NCBI GenBank assembly: GCA_963819115.1 | Contig: CAWFUR010000011.1 | Span: 2,135,337-2,199,336, forward strand | Length of the DNA stretch: 64,000 nucleotides | Reading direction: 5' to 3' | Source: JACVRW01 sp963819115 | GTDB lineage: Bacteria; Actinomycetota; Thermoleophilia; Solirubrobacterales; Thermoleophilaceae | Made by a program: the position numbers and the translations under genes | In this document: positions 27,618-36,518 of the stretch, piece after piece | Layout: each line of letters begins with the position of its first letter | Numbering within the stretch: the first letter of the stretch is position 1 | Notes under the pieces: model-generated | Databases searched by the model: none | What the model saw: the letters and a program-made list of their open reading frames with translations, nothing else | What the model was told of the DNA's origin: nothing

Positions 27618-28639
27618 TGGCCCGCGCGCTCGTGACCGGGGGCACCGGCTTCACCGGGGCCCACATCTCCACCTACCTGGCGAACGCGGGCTGGACGGTG
27701 CGCACGTTCGACGTGAACCCGCCGGACACCGAGGAGGCGAGCAAGCACCAGTTCATCCAGGGCGACACGCGCGACCCGGCGGCCATGCGCGAGGCCGTGC
27801 GCGGCTGCGAGCTCGTGGTGGAGAACGCCGCGCTGGTGCCCGTCACCCGCTCGACCGGCGAGGAGTACCGCTCGGTGAACGTGGACGGATGCCTCACCAC
27901 GCTCGCCGCGGCCGAGGCCGAGGGCGCGCACGTGGTGCGCATCTCCTCCAGCGCGATCTACGGCAAGCCCACCGTGCTGCCCACGCCGCCCGAGGGTCCG
28001 ATCAAGCCCTTCGACCCCTACGGCCGCAGCAAGGCCGAGGCGGAGATGAAGATGGCGGAGCGCCGGGCCGCGGGGCAGCCGATCGCCAGCATCCGGCCGC
28101 GCACCCTGGTCGGGGCCGGGCGCCTGGGGCTCTTCGACGTGATCTTCGCCCGCGTCCGCGGCGGCAAGCGGGTGCCGGTGTTCGGGCGCGGCGCCAACCG
28201 CTCGCAGCTCTGCGACGTGGAGGATCTCTGCAGCGCCGTGCTGGCCGCGGCCGAACGGCGGGCCAGCGGGGACTACAACGTGGGCAGCTCCGCCTACGGG
28301 ACCGTGCGGCAGGACATCGAGGCGCTGATCGCGCATGCCGGCACCTCGTCGCGCATCCAGCCCGTGCCGGTGTGGGCGATCAGGGCGGTGCTCCAGCCGC
28401 TCGACCTGGTGGGGAAGTCGCCGTTCACGGAGTGGCACTGGGGCTCGGCCGCGTCGGACTTCTACCTCGACACCTCGAAGACCACCGAGGACCTCGGCTG
28501 GCACGCGAAGCACACGAACCTCGACACGCTCTCGAACTCGTACGACGACTACATCCGCGGCAAGAACCGCGATGCGGATGGCCCGTCCGCGCACCGCAGC
28601 CCGCTGCGTGGTGGGCTGGCCCGCCTGCTCAGGGGCTGA
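27617..28639 (+). CDS. SDR-type NAD(P)-dependent epimerase/dehydratase
   Basis: 340 residues, extended SDR. TGGTGFTG (Gly8, Gly11, Gly14) binds the dinucleotide; Tyr135 and Lys139 in PYGRSKAEAE are the catalytic pair, with ISSSAIYG preceding. RPRTLVGAGRLG and QLCDVEDLCSAV are standard substrate-side features of nucleotide-sugar epimerases. The ATG overlaps the TGA of the UbiA-like gene (TGATG), so the two are translationally coupled. It may act on the UbiA product or on an unrelated nucleotide sugar; the sequence does not decide. Confidence 0.9.
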   Translation: MARALVTGGTGFTGAHISTYLANAGWTVRTFDVNPPDTEEASKHQFIQGDTRDPAAMREAVRGCELVVENAALVPVTRSTGEEYRSVNVDGCLTTLAAAEAEGAHVVRISSSAIYGKPTVLPTPPEGPIKPFDPYGRSKAEAEMKMAERRAAGQPIASIRPRTLVGAGRLGLFDVIFARVRGGKRVPVFGRGANRSQLCDVEDLCSAVLAAAERRASGDYNVGSSAYGTVRQDIEALIAHAGTSSRIQPVPVWAIRAVLQPLDLVGKSPFTEWHWGSAASDFYLDTSKTTEDLGWHAKHTNLDTLSNSYDDYIRGKNRDADGPSAHRSPLRGGLARLLRG

Positions 28640-28650
28640 GGCCGGCGGCC

Positions 28651-29931
28651 GTGACGGAGGAACAGCTTGGCGGGGCCGCCCCCGCGAGCCCCGACGCCGA
28701 CGTGGCCCCCGCCGTCGCGCCCCCGCCCGGCAATCCACGCTTCCCGCTGGTGGACGGCTGCCGCGCGCTGGCGGTGCTCAGCATCCTCGTCTACCACGTC
28801 TCGTTCGCCACCCAGGCGAACATGAAGCCCACGATCGGCCCGCTGCTCTCGCGGCTGCACGTGGGCGTGGCGATCTTCTTCGTGATCTCAGGCTTCCTGC
28901 TCTACCGCCCGTTCCTGGCCGCCAGGCGCGGGCAGGGCCCGCCGATCGGCACCGGCGGCTACCTGCGCCGCAGGCTGCTGCGAATCGTCCCCGCGTACTG
29001 GGTCGCGCTCACCCTTCTGGCCATCTGGCCCGGGCTGCCCGGGGTCTTCACCGCCGACTGGTGGAAGTACTACGGCTTCCTCCAGGTCTACTCCAACACC
29101 ACCTACCTGCAGGGCATCGGTCCCACCTGGTCGCTGGCCACCGAGATGGCCTTCTACCTCGTGCTGCCGGTATTCGCGCTCGTGGCCGCCAGGCTCACGC
29201 GCGGAGCCCGCCTCGCCGTATGGCTCCGGCGGGAGCTGGCGCTGCTGGGCCTCCTCTATCTGGGCGCGGTGGCCTTCCGGGCCTGGAGCCTCCGCAACGG
29301 AGCGCCGCTCGGCCTTCCGCCGGGAACCCTTCCGGGCACGTTCGACTGGTTCGCCATCGGAATGACCCTCGCGGTGGCCAGCGTCGCGCTCGACGAAACC
29401 TCCCGGGAGCCGCGCACGACGCTGCTCCAGGGCCACTGGTCGCTGGCGGCCTGGGCCGGTGCCGCCGGGCTCCTCGCCCTGCTCGTGTGGGGCATCGGCC
29501 TGCCCACGGTCTCGCCCTTCACGCCCACCTTCCACCTGAGCCAGGCCCAGTACTTCGCCGAGCACCTGCTGATGGGCCTGGTGGCCGTGCTGGTGGTGAT
29601 GCCGGCCGTGCTGGGCGACCTGACCGGCGGCGCCGTCAGGGCGCTCCTGCGCTCCCGTCCCGCCGCCTACCTCGGGCTCATCTCCTACGGGATCTTCCTC
29701 TGGCACGGCCCGATCGTGCAGGAGCTGGACAAGCGCGGCGTGGCCGACTGGGTGCCGAGCCGCCCCACCCTGACGCTGGCGTTCGTGACCCTGGCCGTGG
29801 TGGTGCCCATCGCCACGCTCAGCTACCACCTGGTGGAGAAGCCGTTCCTGCGCCTCAAGTACGGCCGGCCGCGGCGCCGGCAGCGGATGCCGGCCCCGGT
29901 GGCCGAGAAGCGGGCCGAGCCCAGCGGCTAG
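28651..29931 (+). CDS. Acyltransferase 3 (OafA/YrhL-type) membrane protein
   Basis: 426 residues with about ten helices. VDGCRALAVLSILVYHVSF (with the conserved Arg and His of the family), the FFVISGFLLYRPF segment, RRRLLRIVPAYWVAL, GPTWSLATEMAFYLVLP and SYGIFLWHGPI are diagnostic of acyltransferase 3. Such proteins O-acetylate or otherwise acylate sugars of lipopolysaccharide or other envelope glycans. There is no C-terminal SGNH domain. GTG at 28651 gives a ~35-residue Pro/Ala cytoplasmic tail. It sits 11 bases after the SDR, in the operon with the UbiA-like gene. Confidence 0.92.
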   Translation: MTEEQLGGAAPASPDADVAPAVAPPPGNPRFPLVDGCRALAVLSILVYHVSFATQANMKPTIGPLLSRLHVGVAIFFVISGFLLYRPFLAARRGQGPPIGTGGYLRRRLLRIVPAYWVALTLLAIWPGLPGVFTADWWKYYGFLQVYSNTTYLQGIGPTWSLATEMAFYLVLPVFALVAARLTRGARLAVWLRRELALLGLLYLGAVAFRAWSLRNGAPLGLPPGTLPGTFDWFAIGMTLAVASVALDETSREPRTTLLQGHWSLAAWAGAAGLLALLVWGIGLPTVSPFTPTFHLSQAQYFAEHLLMGLVAVLVVMPAVLGDLTGGAVRALLRSRPAAYLGLISYGIFLWHGPIVQELDKRGVADWVPSRPTLTLAFVTLAVVVPIATLSYHLVEKPFLRLKYGRPRRRQRMPAPVAEKRAEPSG

Positions 29932-29956
29932 GCCTGGGCCCGGCTGATTGGTCGGC

Positions 29957-29985
29957 TTGACGTGACTAATGGGGGCAGGTAGCGT
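29957..29985 (+). promoter_or_regulatory. Strong sigma70-type promoter before family B gene
   Basis: TTGACG (29957-29962), a 17-base spacer, then TAGCGT (29980-29985) followed by CG. This is the only box in the window where I see a good -35. Initiation is expected at about 29992-29995, at or just before the CTG that opens the family B frame. It would give that gene its own transcript besides read-through from the operon. Confidence 0.65.
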
Positions 29986-29994
29986 CGCGCGGCG

Positions 29995-32523
29995 CTGACC
30001 CACGGCCGCTACCTCGCCGGGATCGCAGAGCTCGGCCTGGTGGTCGGGCCGCTCACCCTTGCCGCCGTCCTCGTGCGCCGCCGCTCGCTTCCCGGCTGGT
30101 CGGGTGCGCCGGCTGTCGTAGCAGAAGTGGTGGTCGTGCTCGGCCTGCTGATCGGCATCGCCGAGACCATCGGCGTGGTCGGCCTCCTTCGTCCGGGGGT
30201 CCTGATCGGGGCGAGCTTGGCCTGCGGGCTGGCGGCGTGGCGTTGGGTGAAGCCCCGCGGTCCGGACGTTCACCCTCCGCCTCCTCCCGCGGAGGATCCC
30301 GTGGCCGCCGGGATCGCAGCACTCAGCACCGCCGCCCTCACCGGGTTCTGGGTGGCGGGCGGAGCCCGAACGCTGAAGCAGGGCCTGGGGCAGAGCGACA
30401 CGCTGGCGTACCACGCGCCGATTGCCGCACGATTCGTCCAGGAGCACTCCACCGCCCACCATCTCTTCCCGACCGGCGAGCAGGTCCTGGTCTTCGTGCC
30501 GGCCAACTCCGAGCTCCTGCACGCGATCGGGATCCTGCTCATGGGCGACGACCTGCTGTCGCCGCTGCTCAACATCGGTTGGCTGGCCCTAGCCCTTGTG
30601 GCTGCCTGGGCAATCGGACGGCCCTACGGCCGCGGTTCGGTAACGCTCACGGGCGCTGTCGCCGCGCTCGCCACACCGCTGTTCCTGGCCGGACAGCCGG
30701 GCGAGGCGTTCAACGACGTCGCCGCCGCGGCGCTCGTGCTCGCCGTCGCGGCGCTGCTGGTCAACGGCCGCGGCCAACCGGCTTCGCTCGTCCTCGCAGG
30801 CCTGGCGGCCGGCCTCGCGGCGGGCACGAAGGCCACCATGCTCCTGCCCGTCGCCGCGTTCACCCTCGTGGCGATCGCGCTGGTCAGGGCGGGCGAGCGG
30901 GTGCGGACGGGCAGCCTCCTGATCGCCGCCGTGCTCGCCGGCGGAGGCTTCTGGTACCTGCGCAACCTGGTCGCGTTCGGGAGCCCGCTTCCCACGGTCC
31001 GGATCGGCATCGGCCCCCTGGCACTGCCATCGGTCCCGTCTCGCGCGGGTTACACGGTGGCTGACTACGCCACCAACTGGCACGTGTGGCACGTGTCGTT
31101 CCATCCCGCGCTCCGGGCCTCGCTCGGACCGGGATGGTGGGCGCTGCTGGGCCTCGCCGCGCTCGGCGCGGCGCTGAGTCTCGTCCGGGCGTCATCACCG
31201 GCGCGGCGCACGCTGGGCGTGCTCGCGATCGCCATCGCCGTCTTCTACGCATTCACCCCGTACAGCGCCGACGGCCCGAAGGGCAATCCCTACTACTTCG
31301 CCGGGACGCTCCGGTTCCTGGTTCCGGGGCTCGCGCTGGGGCTGGCGCTTCTGGCGCTGGCCGCGGTCTTCGAAGGCAGGGCCCGCCGGCGATCGATGGT
31401 GGTCGTCTTCGGCCTCCTCACCTTCGCCGCGTTTCGCGACTCCCGGCATCTCGTGGAGGATCATTCCCTCGCCGCCGCACTCGGCGCGGCGGCCGTGCTC
31501 GTGCCGGTGGCGGTGGCCGGCGCAAGCCGTGTGGGCACCGCGAGGACACACCTCGTACCCCGCGGTGCCGGGCTGGTGGCGGTGACCGCACTGCTCGTGT
31601 TGGCTGTGGGGCTCGTCTGGAAGACCGAGGGCCGCTACATGGGCGACCGCTACCCCACCTCCTGGGCACGGGCCCTCCACGAGACCCGCATCGGCACCGT
31701 CGGCGCCGTGCCGGCGTATCCGCTCTACGGCAGGGACCTCTCCAACCACGTGCAGTACATCGCCCGGCACGGTCCCCACGGGGCGTTCACCCGCTTGCGA
31801 GACTGCCGAGAGTGGCGGCGGGCGGTGGACGAGGGCCGGTACCGCTACGTCGCGATCAGCACCGCCGTCGACCTCATACGCGCCGTCCACGGGCAGGCCG
31901 AGACGCACACCAGGGAGGTGGCGTGGACCGCGTCGGACCGGGACGCGACGCTGCTTCCCGCTGCCGGCAGGGACTCGATCGTGTTTCGCATCGACGGCCG
32001 CCTTCACCCTGACGCGTGCAGCACCCCGGTGGTACGGGGCACAGAGCGGGAGATACTCGCGGGCGTCCCGATCGAGGATCTGACGGTGCGCCGGCGCGCC
32101 GCGGCCGAGCGCTTCCGGAGGGTCAGGCTCACCCTGGACGGCGAACGTCCCGTCATCCACGGGTGGTCCGCGGTGGACATCGCCGTCACGCCGGGCGTCC
32201 TGCAGGGCTTCGTCGACGCGATCCCGGCGTCAGGCGACCGGGTGACCGCGACGGGGTGGGCGGCGGACACGGCCCGCCGTCGTTCCGCCGGGTGGGTGCT
32301 CGCATTCTCGGGCAGGCACCTCGTCGCGGCCAGCGCGCCGAGCGTGCTCCGCCTGGATCTGGCGAAGAGCCTCACGCCGGACGTCGAGCTCTCCGGGTAC
32401 ACCCTCCCCCTGCCCGCAACGGCCCTGGGTCACGGGCGAGCGCTGCGCGTGTTCGGGATCGACGGACAACGGGCTTCGGAGCTGAAGCTGTCCGATCTCG
32501 CGCAGCGGGACCTGAGGCGGTGA
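29995..32523 (+). CDS. Polytopic membrane protein, family B copy 2, with C-terminal GW domain
   Basis: About 842 residues. SDTLAYHAPIAARFV, ANSELLHAIGILLMGDD and NIGWLALALVAAW match the other family B copies. The outer part has YPLYGRDLSNHV, RHGPHGAF, DCREWRRAV and YRYVAIS. It is ~150 residues longer than its paralogs because of a C-terminal domain with ATGWAADTARRR (Trp755), like those ending the proteins at 18264 and 56833. The start is set at CTG 29995: an in-frame TAG lies at 29980, and only from this CTG does GRYLAG align with GRYLTG and DYLAG of the paralogs. GTG at 30040 would remove that segment. GT-C-like role inferred. Confidence 0.85.
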   Translation: MTHGRYLAGIAELGLVVGPLTLAAVLVRRRSLPGWSGAPAVVAEVVVVLGLLIGIAETIGVVGLLRPGVLIGASLACGLAAWRWVKPRGPDVHPPPPPAEDPVAAGIAALSTAALTGFWVAGGARTLKQGLGQSDTLAYHAPIAARFVQEHSTAHHLFPTGEQVLVFVPANSELLHAIGILLMGDDLLSPLLNIGWLALALVAAWAIGRPYGRGSVTLTGAVAALATPLFLAGQPGEAFNDVAAAALVLAVAALLVNGRGQPASLVLAGLAAGLAAGTKATMLLPVAAFTLVAIALVRAGERVRTGSLLIAAVLAGGGFWYLRNLVAFGSPLPTVRIGIGPLALPSVPSRAGYTVADYATNWHVWHVSFHPALRASLGPGWWALLGLAALGAALSLVRASSPARRTLGVLAIAIAVFYAFTPYSADGPKGNPYYFAGTLRFLVPGLALGLALLALAAVFEGRARRRSMVVVFGLLTFAAFRDSRHLVEDHSLAAALGAAAVLVPVAVAGASRVGTARTHLVPRGAGLVAVTALLVLAVGLVWKTEGRYMGDRYPTSWARALHETRIGTVGAVPAYPLYGRDLSNHVQYIARHGPHGAFTRLRDCREWRRAVDEGRYRYVAISTAVDLIRAVHGQAETHTREVAWTASDRDATLLPAAGRDSIVFRIDGRLHPDACSTPVVRGTEREILAGVPIEDLTVRRRAAAERFRRVRLTLDGERPVIHGWSAVDIAVTPGVLQGFVDAIPASGDRVTATGWAADTARRRSAGWVLAFSGRHLVAASAPSVLRLDLAKSLTPDVELSGYTLPLPATALGHGRALRVFGIDGQRASELKLSDLAQRDLRR

Positions 32524-32538
32524 GGGCGCCGCGCCGGG

Positions 32539-34653
32539 TCAGCCGTCGAGCTTCAGGCCGGCGAAGTCGAAGCGCGCGCCGCTCCCGCGGCTGGCCCTGA
32601 TCGAGAGGTCGCCCGAGCCGATGTCCGGCACGGTGACGCTCACCCGGCCACCCCCGCCGCGCACGGCAGGAGAGCCGGTTGCGAACTCGAGCGGCACTCC
32701 CGGCCGCGCCTGGGCCGTGCCCACCACCCGGCCGTCGGCCGTCAGCACAAGCGTCAGAGACCTCGGCGACGCGCGCCGGCCGGTGAGGCTCCAGATGCGC
32801 CCCGAGCCCGTCCGCAGCCGGATCTCGAAGGACCCCGCGCGCCCGGTGAGCGACACAGGCAGCGCGCCCATCACCCGCTTGACCGAGTCGAGCGAGTGCA
32901 CCTCGGAGCGCGGCGCCGGGGTGGCCCTGAGCGTCAGCGCGTCACCCTCCCGGCACCAGAAGCCTCCCCCGGCCCTGATGCCGAAGTCCACCCCCGCGAG
33001 CTCGAACGGGCCGAAGCATGAGCGCATCCAGGGAGCGCGCGACGGTCCCGCGCGGCGGCCGAGGAAGCCCGGCGGCAGGCCGGGCGCCGGGGCGTAGCCC
33101 GCCGCGATCACGCGGTTCAGCTTCCAGAAGTAGTTGGACTCTCGCCTGCCCGCGCCCGATGCGTAGATCTCCCAGAACAGCGAGATCTGCGGGGACGCGA
33201 AGCGGAACGGGGCCACGGCGTCGAAGCGCCGGTCGATCAGCGCGTGCACCAGGTACAGGGGCTGGCGCCCGGCGGCCAGCAGGTCGATGAAGTTGTAGAA
33301 GTTCGGGTAGAGCGACCCCTGCGGCTTCACGTTCAGGTCTGACTGCACCTGCTCGTACACCAGGTGGTGGCGCGCGTAGTCCGTGATCGCGGGTGACACC
33401 TCGGTGTACTCGGCGGTCTTCCACACCGGGGGCACACGAGCGCCCACCGCGGTGTCGGTGGGGCGCTGGGAGATGACGAACATCAGCGCGATGCCGGCCG
33501 CCGCGACCAGCGCGGTGGCCGGACGCTCGCCGCAGTACCGGTAGGCGATCGCGATCAGCATCCCGCCGGCCCAGAGGACGCCGATGTACTGGTTCACGTC
33601 CGAGCCGACCTTGAGCCGGAAGTACACGCCGGCGGGGATCCCGATCACCACGGTGAGCACGAGCATGGCCGCCAGGCGGGCGTCGCGGGAGCCACCGAGG
33701 GCGGCGCGCAGGTACCCGCCGAGCCCGCGCTCACCGCTTCGGAAGCCGGCCCGAGCCCCCCACGTCGCCACCGCGGCCAGCCCGAGCAGGAGCACCATCG
33801 CCGGAGCCCCGAACCGGAGCAGCTCGTGCATGGACGGCCAGAAGGAGGCAAAGCGGGGGTGCTTCTGGGCCAGCTCGAAATCGAAGTAGATCTCCCATCC
33901 GTGCGTGATCAGGTTGAGAAGCCCGAGCACGGCGAGGTTCAGGGCGAGCAGGCCCGCGCACCAGATGAGGGCCAGGCGCCGATCCACCACGCGCAGCGCG
34001 GCCGCGGCCAGCAGCCAGGCCGCGGCGGCCAGCGACACCACCAGTGTCGGCTGCTTGGCCCAGAAGCCGGCGGAGAGCAGCAGCGCGGCGGCCACCAGTT
34101 GCCGTCGCGAGCCATCGGCGCCGCGCGCCAGCAGAAACAGCCCGAAGAAGGCGAAGGCCCAGGCGGTGTGGTCGGAACGGCCGTCGTAGAGGAGGTTGAG
34201 CGGGAGGGCGCTCACGAGCCACCACACCACCCCTCCCAGCCCCAGCGCGCCCACCAGCCGCAGCAGGCGCCACGGCCCGCTCGCGCCGCCGCCATCCCCG
34301 TAGGCGAGCGCGGCCACCAGGCCCACCAGGGCGAACGTGGCGGCGAAGTTCACCAGCAGGACCCAGCCGCCCCACAGGGTCACGTGGTGGAGGAGGCTGA
34401 CCAGGACCGGGAACAGCGGCGTGTAGAGCTGGCCGGTGTACCCGTCGGCGGGATCCTGGTAGATCGTGTGACCCAGGAAGAACGCCTCGGCGTCGCTGTT
34501 GATCGCCGTGGTGAAGCCGAGGTCGGGATGGGTGACGCCGAGCGCGCGAACCAGCGTCACCGCGATCCCCACGGCCACCGGGATCCCGAACAGGAGCGGC
34601 GCCAGCGCGTGCGCCGTCTGCGACCAGCGCAGGCGCGCGTCGGCTCCGATCAC
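32539..34653 (-). CDS. Large polytopic membrane protein, GT-C-like, with outer C-terminal domain
   Basis: 704 residues. TM1 is followed by INSDAEAFFLGHTIYQDP and a GYTGQLYTPLFPVLVSLL segment, resembling the first loop of GT-C proteins. DGRSDHTAWAFAFFGLF and FWAKQPTL lie in the helical core of about ten helices. An outer segment from about residue 420 (ITDYARHHLVYEQ; GSLYPNFYNFIDLL) leads to a Ser/Arg/Gly-rich beta-type domain ending FDFAGLKLDG. No copy elsewhere in the window and no characterised relative recognised. The GTG at 34653 follows TAAGCT by 6 bases, a leaderless pattern. It is divergent from the family D gene at 34740. Confidence 0.83.
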   Translation of the reverse strand: MIGADARLRWSQTAHALAPLLFGIPVAVGIAVTLVRALGVTHPDLGFTTAINSDAEAFFLGHTIYQDPADGYTGQLYTPLFPVLVSLLHHVTLWGGWVLLVNFAATFALVGLVAALAYGDGGGASGPWRLLRLVGALGLGGVVWWLVSALPLNLLYDGRSDHTAWAFAFFGLFLLARGADGSRRQLVAAALLLSAGFWAKQPTLVVSLAAAAWLLAAAALRVVDRRLALIWCAGLLALNLAVLGLLNLITHGWEIYFDFELAQKHPRFASFWPSMHELLRFGAPAMVLLLGLAAVATWGARAGFRSGERGLGGYLRAALGGSRDARLAAMLVLTVVIGIPAGVYFRLKVGSDVNQYIGVLWAGGMLIAIAYRYCGERPATALVAAAGIALMFVISQRPTDTAVGARVPPVWKTAEYTEVSPAITDYARHHLVYEQVQSDLNVKPQGSLYPNFYNFIDLLAAGRQPLYLVHALIDRRFDAVAPFRFASPQISLFWEIYASGAGRRESNYFWKLNRVIAAGYAPAPGLPPGFLGRRAGPSRAPWMRSCFGPFELAGVDFGIRAGGGFWCREGDALTLRATPAPRSEVHSLDSVKRVMGALPVSLTGRAGSFEIRLRTGSGRIWSLTGRRASPRSLTLVLTADGRVVGTAQARPGVPLEFATGSPAVRGGGGRVSVTVPDIGSGDLSIRASRGSGARFDFAGLKLDG

Positions 34654-34659
34654 GCGGCA

Positions 34660-34665
34660 AGCTTA
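34660..34665 (-). promoter_or_regulatory. Likely -10 box TAAGCT, leaderless
   Basis: TAAGCT on the minus strand, 6 bases before the GTG at 34653, in an 86-base divergent gap. No -35 or ribosome binding site is recognised. Confidence 0.45.
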
Positions 34666-34726
34666 CCCCCGTACCGGACGCCCGGCGCCGGCGCTGCGGG
34701 TGGGGGTGGATGCGGGCATTAGCACC

Positions 34727-34732
34727 TAGACT
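34727..34732 (+). promoter_or_regulatory. Likely -10 box TAGACT(CG), leaderless family D gene
   Basis: TAGACT followed by CG, 7 bases before the ATG at 34740. It favours that ATG over the in-frame ATG at 34710, which would lie upstream of the box. Confidence 0.5.
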
Positions 34733-34739
34733 CGCTGCG

Positions 34740-36518
34740 ATGGCCTCGCGCTCCGATTTACGTGCGCGGGAGCGCCGGCCGGGCCCCGGGCTGCCCGATC
34801 GCGGCCTCCTCGCCACGCAGACCGCGCGGCTCGACCGGCCCTGGTTGCCGTGGGCGCTGCTGGCGCTGCTGCTCGTGGCCGGGGGCGCGTTCCTCTACCG
34901 CAGCGGCCACGATCAGATCTTCTGGTACGACGAGTGGGAGTTCCTGCTCGGGCGCCGCGGCCACAGCCTCTCCACCTTCCTGGAGCCGCACAACGAGCAC
35001 CTGTCGCTGGTGCCCATCGTGGTCTACAAGTTCCTGCTCGCCACCACCGGGATGGACGGGTACGGCCCCTACCGGCTGGTGCTGGTGCTGCTCGACGTGC
35101 TCTGCGCGGGCCTCCTGTTCGGGTACGCCCAACGCCGGGTGGGCCCGTGGCTCGCCCTGGGCGCCGCGGCGCTGTTCCTGTTCCTCGGTCCCGCGTGGGA
35201 GGTGATCCTCTGGCCGTTCCAGATCGCCTGGGTGGCGGCCCTGGCCGCGGGCCTGGGCGCGCTCCTGTTCCTGGACCGCGGGGACCGCCTGGGCGAGGTG
35301 GCGGCGTCGGTCCTGCTGCTGGTGGCGCTGGCCAGCACCGGCCTGGGGGTGGCGATCGCGGGCGGGGTGCTGGTGGAGGTGCTGTGGCGAAGGGACCGGT
35401 TCCGCCGCCTGTGGATACCGGGAATCCCGCTCCTGCTCTACGTCGCCTGGTACCTCGGCTACTCGTCGTCTCACTTCTCGAGGCGAACGCTCCCGGACGT
35501 GCCCGGGTTCATCGCGGACGCAGCCGCCTCGTCGGTCTCCGCCGTCGTGGGCCTGGCGGGCCCGGTGATCCCGCTGTCCGAGAACAGCCTCTCTTGGGGC
35601 CGCCCGCTGGCCGTGGTGGCCGTGGTGGCGCTCGTGTGGCGACTGGTCCGGATCGGCACCGTCACGCCGCGGATGGCGATGCTGCTGGCCTCGCTTGTCG
35701 GCTTCTGGATCCTGACCGCCGTGGGGCGCGCGGGCTTTGCCTTCACGCCGCCGTACTCGTCCCGCTACGTGTACGTCGGCGGAGCGTTCGTCCTGCTGAT
35801 CGCGATCGAGCTGCTCCGCGGGGTGGACATCGGCAGGACCGCCGCGATCCTGCTCGGCGCGGCGCTGGCCTTGGCGCTGGTGGCCAACGTGGGGACGCTC
35901 CGGGACGCGTCGCGCTACCTGCGGGAGCGCTCCGACATCCGGGCCGCGAACCTGGGCGCCATCGAGATGACACGCGACACCGTGGACCCCGGGTTCAGTC
36001 CCGCGCCCTTCATCCTCGCGGGGAACTACCTGGCCGCCGTCGCGGATGACGGCTCTCCCGCGTTCTCGCCGGCCCAGATCGCCGTGGCCTCCGAGGAGGC
36101 GCGCGCCTCGGCCGACGACAATCTCGTGAAGATCCACAAGATCGCGCTCACGCCGGGCGGCAGGCCGGCGACCGGCGGATCGCCTCCGGCGATCGAGGGT
36201 GCCGGCGGGGTCATCGTGAGGACCTCCCGGTCGTGCGTGACGCTCACGCCCGCGGTGTACCGCTCCACCCTGCTCAAGCCCGGACTGAACGTGGGCGTAC
36301 CCGCGTCCGGCCTGGTGCTCCGCGCGAGCGGGGGCCCCGCCGACCTTTCGCTGAGGCGGTTCGCCGCGGCCTTCCCGGACGCGCCGTTCGGCACGCTCAG
36401 CCCGGGCGGCGCCGCGACGCTGCGAATCCCGGCTGACCGCGCGAGCCAGCCATGGCACCTGCACATCGCGCCGGCGGGCCGCGTGAGCGCCTGCACCGCG
36501 GGAGCGGCGGCGGGATGA
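34740..36518 (+). CDS. Polytopic membrane protein, family D copy 1
   Basis: 592 residues, the same length as its paralog at 45559-47337. After TM1: FWYDEWEFLLGRR, then EPHNEHLSLVPIVVYKFL and WEVILWPFQIAW, all matched in the paralog. About ten helices are followed by an outer domain with IAVASEEARASAD, then a Cys-bounded part from RSCVTLTP to RVSACTAG containing LRRFAAAF and IPADRASQPWHL. The DE pair in the first outer loop suggests GT-C type chemistry (inference). It is first in a four-gene plus operon; its stop overlaps the next ATG (ATGA). Confidence 0.87.
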   Translation: MASRSDLRARERRPGPGLPDRGLLATQTARLDRPWLPWALLALLLVAGGAFLYRSGHDQIFWYDEWEFLLGRRGHSLSTFLEPHNEHLSLVPIVVYKFLLATTGMDGYGPYRLVLVLLDVLCAGLLFGYAQRRVGPWLALGAAALFLFLGPAWEVILWPFQIAWVAALAAGLGALLFLDRGDRLGEVAASVLLLVALASTGLGVAIAGGVLVEVLWRRDRFRRLWIPGIPLLLYVAWYLGYSSSHFSRRTLPDVPGFIADAAASSVSAVVGLAGPVIPLSENSLSWGRPLAVVAVVALVWRLVRIGTVTPRMAMLLASLVGFWILTAVGRAGFAFTPPYSSRYVYVGGAFVLLIAIELLRGVDIGRTAAILLGAALALALVANVGTLRDASRYLRERSDIRAANLGAIEMTRDTVDPGFSPAPFILAGNYLAAVADDGSPAFSPAQIAVASEEARASADDNLVKIHKIALTPGGRPATGGSPPAIEGAGGVIVRTSRSCVTLTPAVYRSTLLKPGLNVGVPASGLVLRASGGPADLSLRRFAAAFPDAPFGTLSPGGAATLRIPADRASQPWHLHIAPAGRVSACTAGAAAG

